This document shows positions 45,316 to 52,866 of a stretch of DNA of 64,000 nucleotides, in pieces; the first letter of the stretch is position 1; each line of letters starts with the position of its first letter. Location: NCBI RefSeq assembly GCF_017114915.1, contig NZ_JAAUOE010000022.1, positions 35,776 to 99,775 of the forward strand. Reading direction: 5' to 3'. Below the pieces are notes generated by a model that was given only the letters and a program-made list of their open reading frames with translations, did no database searches and was not told where the DNA came from. Origin of the DNA: Pseudomonas frederiksbergensis. GTDB taxonomy: Bacteria > Pseudomonadota > Gammaproteobacteria > Pseudomonadales > Pseudomonadaceae. The translations under genes and the position numbers were made by a program.

Positions 45316-45570
45316 ATGGGATTAAAACTGAGACTGGAGTGGTACGACAAGCAAACCCAACTGTGCCAAGGCGAGGAATCGTCCAAAGACTTAGGCGATG
45401 ATGAGTCAGTATTGAATGCCTTGGGTATCCCGGTGGAAAACAACATCAATAATGGCGGTTTCAATGTAATCGAAAAATGGGTCGCTACAATTCAGCCTTT
45501 TTTTCAACACGACATCGTCTTGACCACTTACGACTATCAGATTTCGTTTGATTACAGTGAAGCCTGGTAA
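45316..45570 (+). CDS. Colicin E3-type immunity protein
   Basis: 84 aa from the second of two adjacent ATGs (45316, GTGAGG 5 bases upstream). MGLKLRLEWYDKQTQLCQGE, SSKDLGDDESVLNALGIPVE and NNINNGGFNVIEKWVATIQP follow the E3/E6 cloacin immunity proteins closely; the acidic surface fits binding to the basic RNase domain. It should block the upstream RNase and protect the producer. Confidence 0.93.
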   Translation: MGLKLRLEWYDKQTQLCQGEESSKDLGDDESVLNALGIPVENNINNGGFNVIEKWVATIQPFFQHDIVLTTYDYQISFDYSEAW

Positions 45571-45581
45571 CAAGCCCCCCT

Positions 45582-45707
45582 ATGATCTACAAAATTGAAG
45601 CCTTTGATAAAGAAACTGAGTTTCTAGTATTCGCGGAAGAATTTCCCAACGGATGCGACGAGCAATCACGTAACTGGCGAACGAACAAAAGATGCGAAGC
45701 CAGGTAG
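45582..45707 (+). pseudogene. Frameshifted small gene, likely immunity-related (DUF7683-like)
   Basis: ATG 45582 opens MIYKIEAFDKETEFLVFAEE then FPNGCDEQ and, after a shift, an odd Arg/Asn-rich end before TAG at 45705. Restoring one A near 45672 lets the frame run on as KLANEQKMRSQVEGPQND to a TGA at 45725-45727 that overlaps the next start in the way of coupled genes. The opening recalls small proteins seen beside pyocins. Either a one-base deletion made it a remnant, or there is a sequence error. Absent from simple gene calls because of its size. Confidence 0.5.
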
Positions 45708-45719
45708 AAGGACCTCAAA

Positions 45720-45992
45720 ATGACTGAAGAGAAAAAAACCATGCGCTACCTATCCATCACTGGTTTTTACCCCGATGAAAAACAGGATGATTCGTTGCAG
45801 TTCGAACTGACCATCAAAGACTATGAATTGAACCAGGCATTGGCTCAATTGACCGAGTCAAAAAGCTTTGAAGAAGTAGAACCTGGGGAGCTTGAGCTGA
45901 CGGAAAGCCAGGTCCTACAAATTGCGGATCTACTCAACGTCGACTTCCCCAAAGGCTTGGAATATTTCATCGGCACCCGCGCCACATCCTGA
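45720..45992 (+). CDS. Small acidic protein in the bacteriocin cassette, possible orphan immunity
   Basis: 90 aa from ATG 45720 with AGAAGGA upstream (an ATG at 45741, MRYLSITGFYPDEKQDDSLQ, is an alternative). Very acidic, soluble, no cysteines: FELTIKDYELNQALAQLTES, VEPGELELTESQVLQIADLL. No family recognised. Location directly behind the bacteriocin immunity gene and the frameshifted small gene suggests a second immunity protein without its toxin; this is inferred. A terminator follows. Confidence 0.65.
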   Translation: MTEEKKTMRYLSITGFYPDEKQDDSLQFELTIKDYELNQALAQLTESKSFEEVEPGELELTESQVLQIADLLNVDFPKGLEYFIGTRATS

Positions 45993-46010
45993 CCCGCCCC
46001 AAAAAAACAA

Positions 46011-46038
46011 AACCCCGACCAGTCACCTGATCGGGGTT
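46011..46038. terminator. Terminator after the bacteriocin cassette
   Basis: AACCCCGA, inner CAG/CTG, TCGGGGTT, preceded by an A-run. Nearly the same sequence recurs at 46201-46231. Confidence 0.8.
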
Positions 46039-46041
46039 ATT

Positions 46042-46176
46042 GATCGTTCCCACGCTCCGCGTGGGAATGCCGCCGGGGACGCTCCGCGTTCCGCTGGCGA
46101 CGCCAGGCTTGAGTCTTGCGCACTGGTGACGCGGAGCGTCACGAGATGCATTCCCACGCGGAGCGTGGGAACGATC
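46042..46176. repeat. GATCGTTCCCACGC-type repeat, long unit
   Basis: GATCGTTCCCACGCTCCGCG and its complement enclose GGGGACGCTCCGCG and ACGCGGAGCGTCACGAG arms. It sits exactly between two almost identical terminators. Confidence 0.8.
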
Positions 46177-46200
46177 AGACTGAAAGCAGCAGACACAAAA

Positions 46201-46231
46201 AAACCCGACCAGTCGCCTGATCGGGGTTTTC
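46201..46231. terminator. Second, near-identical terminator (for the minus-strand lipoprotein gene)
   Basis: AAACCCGACCAGTCGCCTGA then TCGGGGTTTT, matching the stem-loop at 46011 except for two changes. It lies 20 bp beyond the stop of the lipoprotein gene at 46251. Confidence 0.75.
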
Positions 46232-46250
46232 TTTCACCCTACATTCCCAC

Positions 46251-46715
46251 TCAGTGCGAAACGCGGCTGGTCCCATCCACAGTGGCAATCCGCACCCGCT
46301 CACCCACGCGGAACACTTCGTTTGGCTGAACTTGCTGCACGTAGGCGCGCATGCTGCCATCGTCTTCGCGTACGGTGATTTCAACACCTTGAGTACGGGT
46401 CAGGCCTTCTTCGGCAGCCGAGCCCACCAGGCCGCCGGCGACGGCGCCGATGACCGCTGCGACGATGCTGCCGCGACCGCCACCGATGGCGCTACCGCCG
46501 ACACCGCCCACGACTGCACCGGCGGCGCTGCCGATCGGGGTTTTGGTGCCTTCGATTTTCACCGGACGCAGTGCTTCGATGGTGCCCATGCGAATCGTCT
46601 GCACGCGACGCGCTTCGTCACGGGAGTAGGAGTCACCGGTCAGGCTCGATTGGCAGCCGGTGAGCAACATCGCCATCGTGGAAAAGGAAGCAACCAGCAA
46701 AACAGACTTACGCAT
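46251..46715 (-). CDS. Glycine-zipper outer membrane lipoprotein (SlyB/PcP type)
   Basis: 154 aa from ATG 46713-46715 with TGGAG upstream. Lipobox LLTGCQ, then a conserved segment (SYSRDEARRVQTIRMGTIEA, VKIEGTKTPIGSAAGAVVGG), a glycine-zipper membrane domain (GGSAIGGGRGSIVAAVIGAV) and a C-terminal strand domain (GVEITVREDDGSMRAYVQQ). These proteins stabilise the outer membrane under stress. Full length. Confidence 0.9.
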   Translation of the reverse strand: MRKSVLLVASFSTMAMLLTGCQSSLTGDSYSRDEARRVQTIRMGTIEALRPVKIEGTKTPIGSAAGAVVGGVGGSAIGGGRGSIVAAVIGAVAGGLVGSAAEEGLTRTQGVEITVREDDGSMRAYVQQVQPNEVFRVGERVRIATVDGTSRVSH

Positions 46716-46882
46716 AGCATCAAACTCCATAGGACAGGTATCCATTAAACTCCGCAGCTTGACGCCTGTCACGGCATCGCCCGGATAAAATTGGTTCCAT
46801 TCAGGCCTGGTACAGGCACTTCTCGAACTCACCAACAGTAGCGTCACATTACGAAATCTGCGCCGCTGACCCAAGGATTTTC

Positions 46883-47119
46883 ATGGACTACTTCATCATT
46901 GTCGTCACGACTGTCGCCGGTTTGTACTTCCATTGGTGGCTGTACGTGCGGATCAAACGCTGGATGGACCGCGATCTGGCGTTGTCACTGGCGGGCAAAG
47001 ACGAACACAAAAGAGCGTTCATGCTCCAGCAACTGGCGAACGCTCAAGCGCAGAAAATCAAACGTCGGGACCTGCCCCAGTGGCTTGCGGCCGCTGCGGC
47101 AGAGTATCCCGATCGGTAG
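46883..47119 (+). CDS. Small membrane protein of unknown function
   Basis: 78 aa. One N-terminal membrane helix (FIIVVTTVAGLYFHWWLYVR) followed by a basic, helical cytoplasmic part (HKRAFMLQQLANAQAQKIKR) and DLPQWLAAAAAEYPDR. Convergent with pdxH, 5 bp apart. Common in Pseudomonas, function unknown. Confidence 0.75.
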   Translation: MDYFIIVVTTVAGLYFHWWLYVRIKRWMDRDLALSLAGKDEHKRAFMLQQLANAQAQKIKRRDLPQWLAAAAAEYPDR

Positions 47120-47124
47120 ACTAT

Positions 47125-47772
47125 TTATGGGGCCAGACGTTCACGAACCCAGTCAGCGCCCTGCAAGCGGTAGTTGAGGCGATCGTGCAGACGGCTCGGA
47201 CGGCCCTGCCAGAACTCGATGCGCTCGGGTAGCAAGCGATAACCGCCCCAGTGTTCGGGACAGTGAGGTTGGGTGTCGCTGAAACGTTGCTCAGTGTTCT
47301 TGAGCAGCGCTTCCAGTTCAGCACGATCGGCGATCACTTGGCTCTGGGGCGACGCCCAGGCACCGAGACGACTGCCCAGAGGACGAACCTGATAATAGGC
47401 GTCGGACTCTTCAGGCGTGACCTTCACCACCCGCCCTTCGATACGCACCTGGCGCTCCAGGGCTGGCCAGAAGAACGTCATGGCCGCAAACGGATTGGCG
47501 GCCAGTTGCTGACCCTTGTCGCTTTCATAGTTGGTGAAGAACGTGAAGCCCTGCTCGTCCAGGCCCTTGAGCAGCAGAATGCGGCAATGCGGCCGACCGT
47601 CCTGGTCGACGGTGGCCAGTGTCATGGCATTGGCCTCTACCGGCACCTGCTCGGTTTTCACCGCATCGGCAAACCACTGATGGAACAGCGCGAACGGCTC
47701 GGCCGGGGCTTGCGCCTCGGTCAAGCCATCTCGGGTGTAGTCGCGACGCATATCTGCCAAGGGCCGGGTCAT
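47125..47772 (-). CDS. pdxH: Pyridoxamine 5'-phosphate oxidase
   Basis: 215 aa. It oxidises pyridoxamine or pyridoxine phosphate to pyridoxal phosphate with FMN. Visible: MRRDYTRDGLTEAQAPAEPF, NAMTLATVDQDGRPHCRILL, GFTFFTNYESDKGQQLAANP, RQVRIEGRVVKV, SRLGAWASPQSQVI and the terminal PERIEFWQGRPSRLHDRLNY with the substrate-binding RLHDR. Length is normal. Upstream neighbour on the same strand is the OmpA lipoprotein. Confidence 0.96.
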   Translation of the reverse strand: MTRPLADMRRDYTRDGLTEAQAPAEPFALFHQWFADAVKTEQVPVEANAMTLATVDQDGRPHCRILLLKGLDEQGFTFFTNYESDKGQQLAANPFAAMTFFWPALERQVRIEGRVVKVTPEESDAYYQVRPLGSRLGAWASPQSQVIADRAELEALLKNTEQRFSDTQPHCPEHWGGYRLLPERIEFWQGRPSRLHDRLNYRLQGADWVRERLAP

Positions 47773-47796
47773 GGCGCATTCCTTTTGGTTAACGAA

Positions 47797-48900
47797 TCAC
47801 TGCTTTGTGGCATCGGTGGCGGTGGTGCTCTTCGTATCGACAGCGGCCTTGGCCGGCGCAGTCTTCTTCGCCGGTGCCTTTTTGGCTGGAGCCTTGGCGA
47901 CCGCTTTCTTGGCCGGTGCCTTTTTCTTCGCCGGGACAGCCGCTTTTTTAGCAGCCGGTGCAGGGGTCACAGGCTTGGCCACTGGCTTGGCGTCTTGCGC
48001 GACGACCTTGGTCAACGGTGCCGGAGCCGGCATGTTGTACTTGCTCAGCAACGCGACCATGGTGTCTGCCGGCGTCACCAGCAGTTCGACGCGACGGTTC
48101 AAGGCACGACCTTCAGCACTGTCGTTGGCGGCACGCGGAGCCTCACCGCCCATGCCGCGCAGCATCAGGCGATCACGCTGCAGACCGCTAAGACGGAAGA
48201 TCGCCGCCACCGACTGGGCGCGTTCCTGACTCAGCTTCACGTTGGCCGGGGCGGCGCCCGACGTGTCACTGTGACCGAGCACCAGCACGGCAGTCTTTGG
48301 ATCGGCTTCGAGGATTTTCGCAACACGGGTGAGTGGGCCGAGAGTCACCGGCAGCAGCATGGCCGGGCGGTCAGGGTTGAACGAGCCGTCTACCGGGGTC
48401 GTGACAACCAGCACGTTTTCACGGCGCTCGAGTTTCAGATTGCTATCCTTGATTGCCTCGCGCAGACGCGGTTCGTAGTCGTCGAGCCAGGCCTGGGTGA
48501 CTTTCGGGTCGGGCATCGGTACGGCTTTGGCAGTGCTCTGCTCCTTGCCACCGAACGGCCACCACCATTTGCCGCCGGCATCGGCTTCAGCCTTGGCCAC
48601 AGCGGCTGGCTTGGCTTGCGATTGAGCTTCAGGTTTCACCTGCGGCTTGGCCACCTTGTCAGCGCCGTCATCGGAGCCGAACGGCCAATACCAAGGGGCT
48701 GCACTTTCAGCCTTGGCGACGGGTGCGGTGGCAGCAGGTTTCAGGGGCGCCGGCGCCGGGGCCGGCTCTTTCGTCGCAACCTTGTCGGAAGAACCGAACG
48801 GCCACCAGCTGCTGCCGCCTGCTGCGTCATTCTGTGGGGTTTGTGCACAACCGGTGACAGCGAAGCACAGGGCCAGGGCGAGGGTTTTATTGGACGACAT
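47797..48900 (-). CDS. OmpA-family lipoprotein with WPFG repeats and a Lys/Ala/Pro-rich tail
   Basis: 367 aa from ATG 48898-48900 (MSSNKTLALALCFAVTGCAQ); lipobox VTGC. The linker after the lipid anchor has three aromatic repeats, SSWWPFGSSDK, APWYWPFGSDD and GKWWWPFGGKE, separated by Ala/Pro/Lys-rich spacers. Then an OmpA C-like peptidoglycan-binding domain (LVLGHSDTSGAAPANVKLSQ, RAQSVAAIFRLSG, GRALNRRVELLVTPAD). The last 70 residues are KKAPAKKAVAKAPAKK-type repeats like histone H1 or AlgP. A cell-wall tether is likely; the basic tail is unusual for an envelope protein. Confidence 0.85.
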   Translation of the reverse strand: MSSNKTLALALCFAVTGCAQTPQNDAAGGSSWWPFGSSDKVATKEPAPAPAPLKPAATAPVAKAESAAPWYWPFGSDDGADKVAKPQVKPEAQSQAKPAAVAKAEADAGGKWWWPFGGKEQSTAKAVPMPDPKVTQAWLDDYEPRLREAIKDSNLKLERRENVLVVTTPVDGSFNPDRPAMLLPVTLGPLTRVAKILEADPKTAVLVLGHSDTSGAAPANVKLSQERAQSVAAIFRLSGLQRDRLMLRGMGGEAPRAANDSAEGRALNRRVELLVTPADTMVALLSKYNMPAPAPLTKVVAQDAKPVAKPVTPAPAAKKAAVPAKKKAPAKKAVAKAPAKKAPAKKTAPAKAAVDTKSTTATDATKQ

Positions 48901-49013
48901 TGGGTATCCACAAAATGAGGTAATGAACAATCAGACCGGGTTGCCCCGGATAAACAGACGATTTGAAACCACAAAGGCTTTCGGGTTCCGGCCCTGGCCC
49001 CCTTAAGCGTGAT

Positions 49014-50165
49014 TTACAGACAAGTGGCCAGTACTCGCACGAGCTTTTGCGCTCGTGGGTCCATCAAGACGTACGGCCCCAAGGTATTTGTCACAAAACC
49101 GAAGGCCACATCGTGTTCCGGATCAGCGAAACCGATGGAGCCGCCGGCGCCCGGATGACCGAACGCCCGTGGGCCGAGGCCGTAGGTGGCGTTGGGTACG
49201 TCCGGTTGATCGAGCATGCAACCCAGGCCGAAGCGGGTCCGGGTCAATAAAGTCTTGTCTTCGCCAATGCTGTGTTCGCGGGTCAGCTCGTCGAGCATTT
49301 CGCTTTCCAGCAGGCTGCCGTCGAGCAGTCCGGCGTAGAAACCAGCCAGGCTGCGCGCATTGCCGTGGCCATTGGCGGCTGGCTGCTGCATGCGCCGCCA
49401 TTGCGGTTTGTTGGTGCTGGTCAGGATCGACGGCGGGTTGGTGAAGGCCCGGGTGGTCATGGCCGTCGGTTCGCGCATGGTCACGTGCAGCAAGCGCTGG
49501 GCTGCGGCATCGCCGAGGTTGCCCTTGCTGCGGGCGATGTGCGCCACGCGATGAAACTCTTTGTCGGCGAGGCCGACGTGGAAATCCAGCCCCAAAGGCT
49601 TGGCGACTCGCGCCACGATGGATTCGCCCGGCCCACGACCGTCGGCGCGACGCAGCAATTCACCGACCAGCCAGCCATAGGTGATCGCCGCATAGCCGTG
49701 ACCTTCACCCGGCGTCCACCATGGCGCTTCGGCGGCCAGGGCATCGACCATGGTCTGCCAGTCGTAAAGCGCTTCGGCGGGCAGCAATTCGCGCAGGGCC
49801 GGCAGACCGGCCTGGTGGCAGAGCAATTGACGCAAGGTCACGGATTCTTTGCCGGCGGCGGCGAACTCGGGCCAGTAGCGGGCAACCGGGGCATCCAGTT
49901 GCAATTTGCCTTCAGCCACCAACTGCAATGCCGCCACGGCGGTGAAGGTCTTGGTGCAGGAAAACAGGTTGGCAATGGTGTCGCTGTGCCAGGTCTCATG
50001 GCCGTCCTTGTCGGCGGTACCGCCCCAGAGGTCGAGCACGGTTTCACCACCGATACGGATGCACAACGCCGCGCCACGTTCCTGAGGATCGTCGAACAGC
50101 GCTGCAAATGCTTCGCGCACCGCTTCGAACTTAAGCTCGTAATGACCCTGAATCTGCACCCGCAA
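49014..50165 (-). CDS. Serine hydrolase of the beta-lactamase / class VIII esterase family
   Basis: 383 aa, no signal peptide. Ser69-Cys-Thr-Lys72 (IANLFSCTKTFTAVAALQL) is the S-x-x-K nucleophile motif; Tyr158 in GEGHGYAAITYGWLVGELLR takes the Y-x-N role; FGHPGAGGSIGFADPEHDVA is the third box. The overall layout and opening GHYELKFEAVREAFAALFDD resemble EstB-like esterases rather than secreted beta-lactamases. Substrate unknown. Followed by no terminator; upstream gap has a REPIN. Confidence 0.88.
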   Translation of the reverse strand: MRVQIQGHYELKFEAVREAFAALFDDPQERGAALCIRIGGETVLDLWGGTADKDGHETWHSDTIANLFSCTKTFTAVAALQLVAEGKLQLDAPVARYWPEFAAAGKESVTLRQLLCHQAGLPALRELLPAEALYDWQTMVDALAAEAPWWTPGEGHGYAAITYGWLVGELLRRADGRGPGESIVARVAKPLGLDFHVGLADKEFHRVAHIARSKGNLGDAAAQRLLHVTMREPTAMTTRAFTNPPSILTSTNKPQWRRMQQPAANGHGNARSLAGFYAGLLDGSLLESEMLDELTREHSIGEDKTLLTRTRFGLGCMLDQPDVPNATYGLGPRAFGHPGAGGSIGFADPEHDVAFGFVTNTLGPYVLMDPRAQKLVRVLATCL

Positions 50166-50292
50166 CTCTCCCGGATAAACGCTCTACAAAGTGGCCCGCA
50201 TTGTTCCAGCCCTTGAGGGTTTTGGGAACAGGGTCGGGCCGGGCGGTCGGTCGCCCATGGATTGGATCAGAAGTTAACGGCGTCTTTGTGGA

Positions 50293-50361
50293 CGCCTTCG
50301 CGGGCAAGCCTCGCTCCACAGGGGTGCGCATTACCCGTAGGAGCGAGGCTTGTCCGCGAAG
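50293..50361. repeat. REPIN
   Basis: GCCTTCGCGGGCAAGCCTCG and the inverted TAGGAGCGAGGCTTGTCCGC; followed by GAAGAACGATAACGCGGTC, which also follows the REP at 34674 with one change. Confidence 0.82.
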
Positions 50362-50383
50362 AACGATAACGCGGTCTCAGCTA

Positions 50384-52771
50384 TTAATGACCATTACCTG
50401 AATGGCCGCCCGCATGACCAGCGCCTTGCTTGCCACCCTCGCCTTCATGGCTCTCGGCGGGCTTTACCGCCTCAGCCCTGGTCTTCTCGGCCTCTTTACC
50501 GAGTTGATTGACGGTCTGAACATTGCTTTTGCGCACCGTTTCGACAAAACCCTGGAACGGCAGATCAGTAATACCCACCAGACCGAAGTGCCCGTTCTCG
50601 CCATCCAGCAGGCGACCGGTCACCGGTTGATCGAGGTACTGGAACCAGTGCACCCCGACAATCGACGGTTCGCTCATCGCCTGTTTGAGGAAGTTGGCGT
50701 AGGCCGGGCCGCGATCTTCTTCTTTCGCCAGTGGCGTCACGCCGCCCCAGAACGGGCCGCGATCCGTTGAGCCGAAGTTGAACTCGGTGATCAGCACCGG
50801 TTTGTCCAGGCTGCGCAGTTTGGCGAAGTCGTAACCGTCCTGGGGTTGCAGGGTGTACAGGTTGAAGCTCAACACGTCGCAGTATTGCGCGCAGGACTCG
50901 ACTGCCTCGGGGGTGCTGACGGCGAAGCGACCGCCCAGCAGCAACTGGTTCGGCGCGTGCCATTTGAGCGAGTCGGAGACGGTCTTGAAGTAAGTGTCGG
51001 CAAACACCTTCTGGAAGTATTTGAAGTCGGCTTCGATTTCCGGGTATTCGGCGCTCGGCTGCGGCGGCACGAAGCCCGGGTCTTCCATCAATTCCCAGGC
51101 CGGCAGATCAATGCCCCAGGCTTTCGACAGACCCGCCTGGTTGCGGTACTTGTCACGCAGCTGTTTGAGGAAGGCGCGTTTGGCCGGCACGTCGGTGGTC
51201 ATCTTCAAGGTGCCGTAGGCCAACGCATAACGGGCCTTCGGGTCATCGCCGGGACCGGCCCAGGCCAGTTCGTTGTCGGCGTAGTAACCGATCAGCCACG
51301 GATCGTCGCGATGGTCGCGGGCAGCGATGGCCACGGCGCGTTCGGTGGCCATGGCGAAACGCGGATCGAACGGGTCAGGCATGCCGCCCCACCAATCGGT
51401 GCCGGTGCTGATACTCGCGTAATCGCCGACGATCGACAGCGGCAAGGTGTACGGCATGCGGTCAGCATTGCCCAACACCGGCGCGCTCCAGTTGCCAAGG
51501 GTGTTGAAGCCCCAGGCTTGCAGGCGGTCGAGGGTGTGACTGGCCCAACGTTGTTCGTTGAATGCCACTTTGCAGGGTTCAACGGCCGCTGTTTCGACCG
51601 TCGCCTCAACCGCATCAGCCTTGGCTGCTTCGGCGACCCCGGCCTTGGTATCGCTGCCCGGTACGCAAGGCTCGCCATACAGACGCTGCAGGTTGGCACC
51701 ATAGAAATCGTACCATCGACCGGCGTTGTAGCCCCGGCCCTGGTCGGCGCCGTTGCCGCCACGGTTGTCGCCCTCGCCATAATAAGCGGCCAGGGGTTCG
51801 TCGGGTTTGGGCAGGGATTCGAACATCCACTCGCGCCCGGCGACATAGGTCTGGTTGACGCTCGGGGTCACGGTGTTGACGCCGAGGGAATAGAACGGAT
51901 GCCCTTCCGGCGTCACCAGGTACCAGCGACCGTCACGCTTTTCGGTGCGGAAAAAGCCACTGGCCTTGAACACCGGGCCTTTGTTCAAGCCGCCGAACTT
52001 GTCCAAGGATGCCCTCTCACGCTCGGCCAGCCAGGTTTTCAGTTGTTGCTGCTCCTTGGCCGCGGCGGATTTCAGTTGCTCGTCGCTGCTGACCTTTTCC
52101 GGCCATTTGGCCCGACTCGATTGACCGTAAGCGTCCACCAGATTGCCATAAGCGGCCTTGGTCACGGCCTCGCCGTCCTGCACGCCGAAACGTTCGAGCA
52201 GAATGCTTTGGGCGACTTTGGGCTGATCCATCGACAAGGTCACCGACACCACCTGGCTGCGATCCAGCTCACCGGCGCTGCTGGCCAGCAACACACGCTG
52301 CCCCTCGAAGGTCATCGGCATCGGCGGGCCGGCTTTCATGCCCTGACTCAGCGGCGAACTCGGCTGCAGCGGTACCAACAAGGTCTGTGCTGGGCCGGCC
52401 GGCAAATCGACGCGGCTAATGAGCGTCTTGCCATCGTTGCTCTGGATTTTCACGTACAGGGTCACGGCCCAGTTCATCGCGCTCTGGATCCGCAGGCTCA
52501 TGACGCCCGACTGCGACCAGTCCCAGGCACCAGTCTGCGGTGTCAGGCGCAAAGTCGGCTGGGCGACCGGATTGAAGGTGACGCGACGCAACACTTCGCC
52601 TTCGGCCGTTTGCTCCGCATTGGATTGCGGCAGGCTGGCGTCCTGGGTCGCCACCTGAACCACATCGGCGGGCCGCACAAAGTTGAACAGCGTCTGCTGG
52701 CCGGCGGGAGCCGCCAGCAACGGGGCGGCGAACATCAAGGCAAAAACAGCGGGCAACGAACGGCGAATCAT
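50384..52771 (-). CDS. Agarase-like glycoside hydrolase (GH50/GH42-like), secreted
   Basis: 795 aa from ATG 52769-52771 (MIRRSLPAVFALMFAAPLLA), a signal peptide. An N-terminal carbohydrate-binding-like sandwich (about 30-230) precedes a TIM barrel opening FKASGFFRTEKRDGRWYLVT, PEGHPFYSLGVNTVTPS. Likely acid/base Glu in DPWLIGYYADNELAWAGPGD and nucleophile Glu in KPVLITEFNFGSTDRGPFWG. The tail SHEGEGGKQGAGHAGGHSGN is His/Gly-rich. The family is usually named beta-agarase; in a soil pseudomonad the substrate is more likely another galactan or the cell's own polysaccharide. No polysaccharide cluster nearby. Confidence 0.82.
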   Translation of the reverse strand: MIRRSLPAVFALMFAAPLLAAPAGQQTLFNFVRPADVVQVATQDASLPQSNAEQTAEGEVLRRVTFNPVAQPTLRLTPQTGAWDWSQSGVMSLRIQSAMNWAVTLYVKIQSNDGKTLISRVDLPAGPAQTLLVPLQPSSPLSQGMKAGPPMPMTFEGQRVLLASSAGELDRSQVVSVTLSMDQPKVAQSILLERFGVQDGEAVTKAAYGNLVDAYGQSSRAKWPEKVSSDEQLKSAAAKEQQQLKTWLAERERASLDKFGGLNKGPVFKASGFFRTEKRDGRWYLVTPEGHPFYSLGVNTVTPSVNQTYVAGREWMFESLPKPDEPLAAYYGEGDNRGGNGADQGRGYNAGRWYDFYGANLQRLYGEPCVPGSDTKAGVAEAAKADAVEATVETAAVEPCKVAFNEQRWASHTLDRLQAWGFNTLGNWSAPVLGNADRMPYTLPLSIVGDYASISTGTDWWGGMPDPFDPRFAMATERAVAIAARDHRDDPWLIGYYADNELAWAGPGDDPKARYALAYGTLKMTTDVPAKRAFLKQLRDKYRNQAGLSKAWGIDLPAWELMEDPGFVPPQPSAEYPEIEADFKYFQKVFADTYFKTVSDSLKWHAPNQLLLGGRFAVSTPEAVESCAQYCDVLSFNLYTLQPQDGYDFAKLRSLDKPVLITEFNFGSTDRGPFWGGVTPLAKEEDRGPAYANFLKQAMSEPSIVGVHWFQYLDQPVTGRLLDGENGHFGLVGITDLPFQGFVETVRKSNVQTVNQLGKEAEKTRAEAVKPAESHEGEGGKQGAGHAGGHSGNGH

Positions 52772-52866
52772 AAGAACGTGGATCTCCCTAACGACCATCA
52801 TGGGCCAGTGGAACAGCGGTGGCAGTGAGGTAGACAACGCGGTGGGCCTATTTGCCCACCGGGGTA

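Noticed and set aside
50846..52828. 660-codon open frame antisense to the agarase-like gene
   Set aside because: Its translation is His/Gln/Arg-rich without motifs, while the minus strand has a signal peptide and glycosidase motifs.
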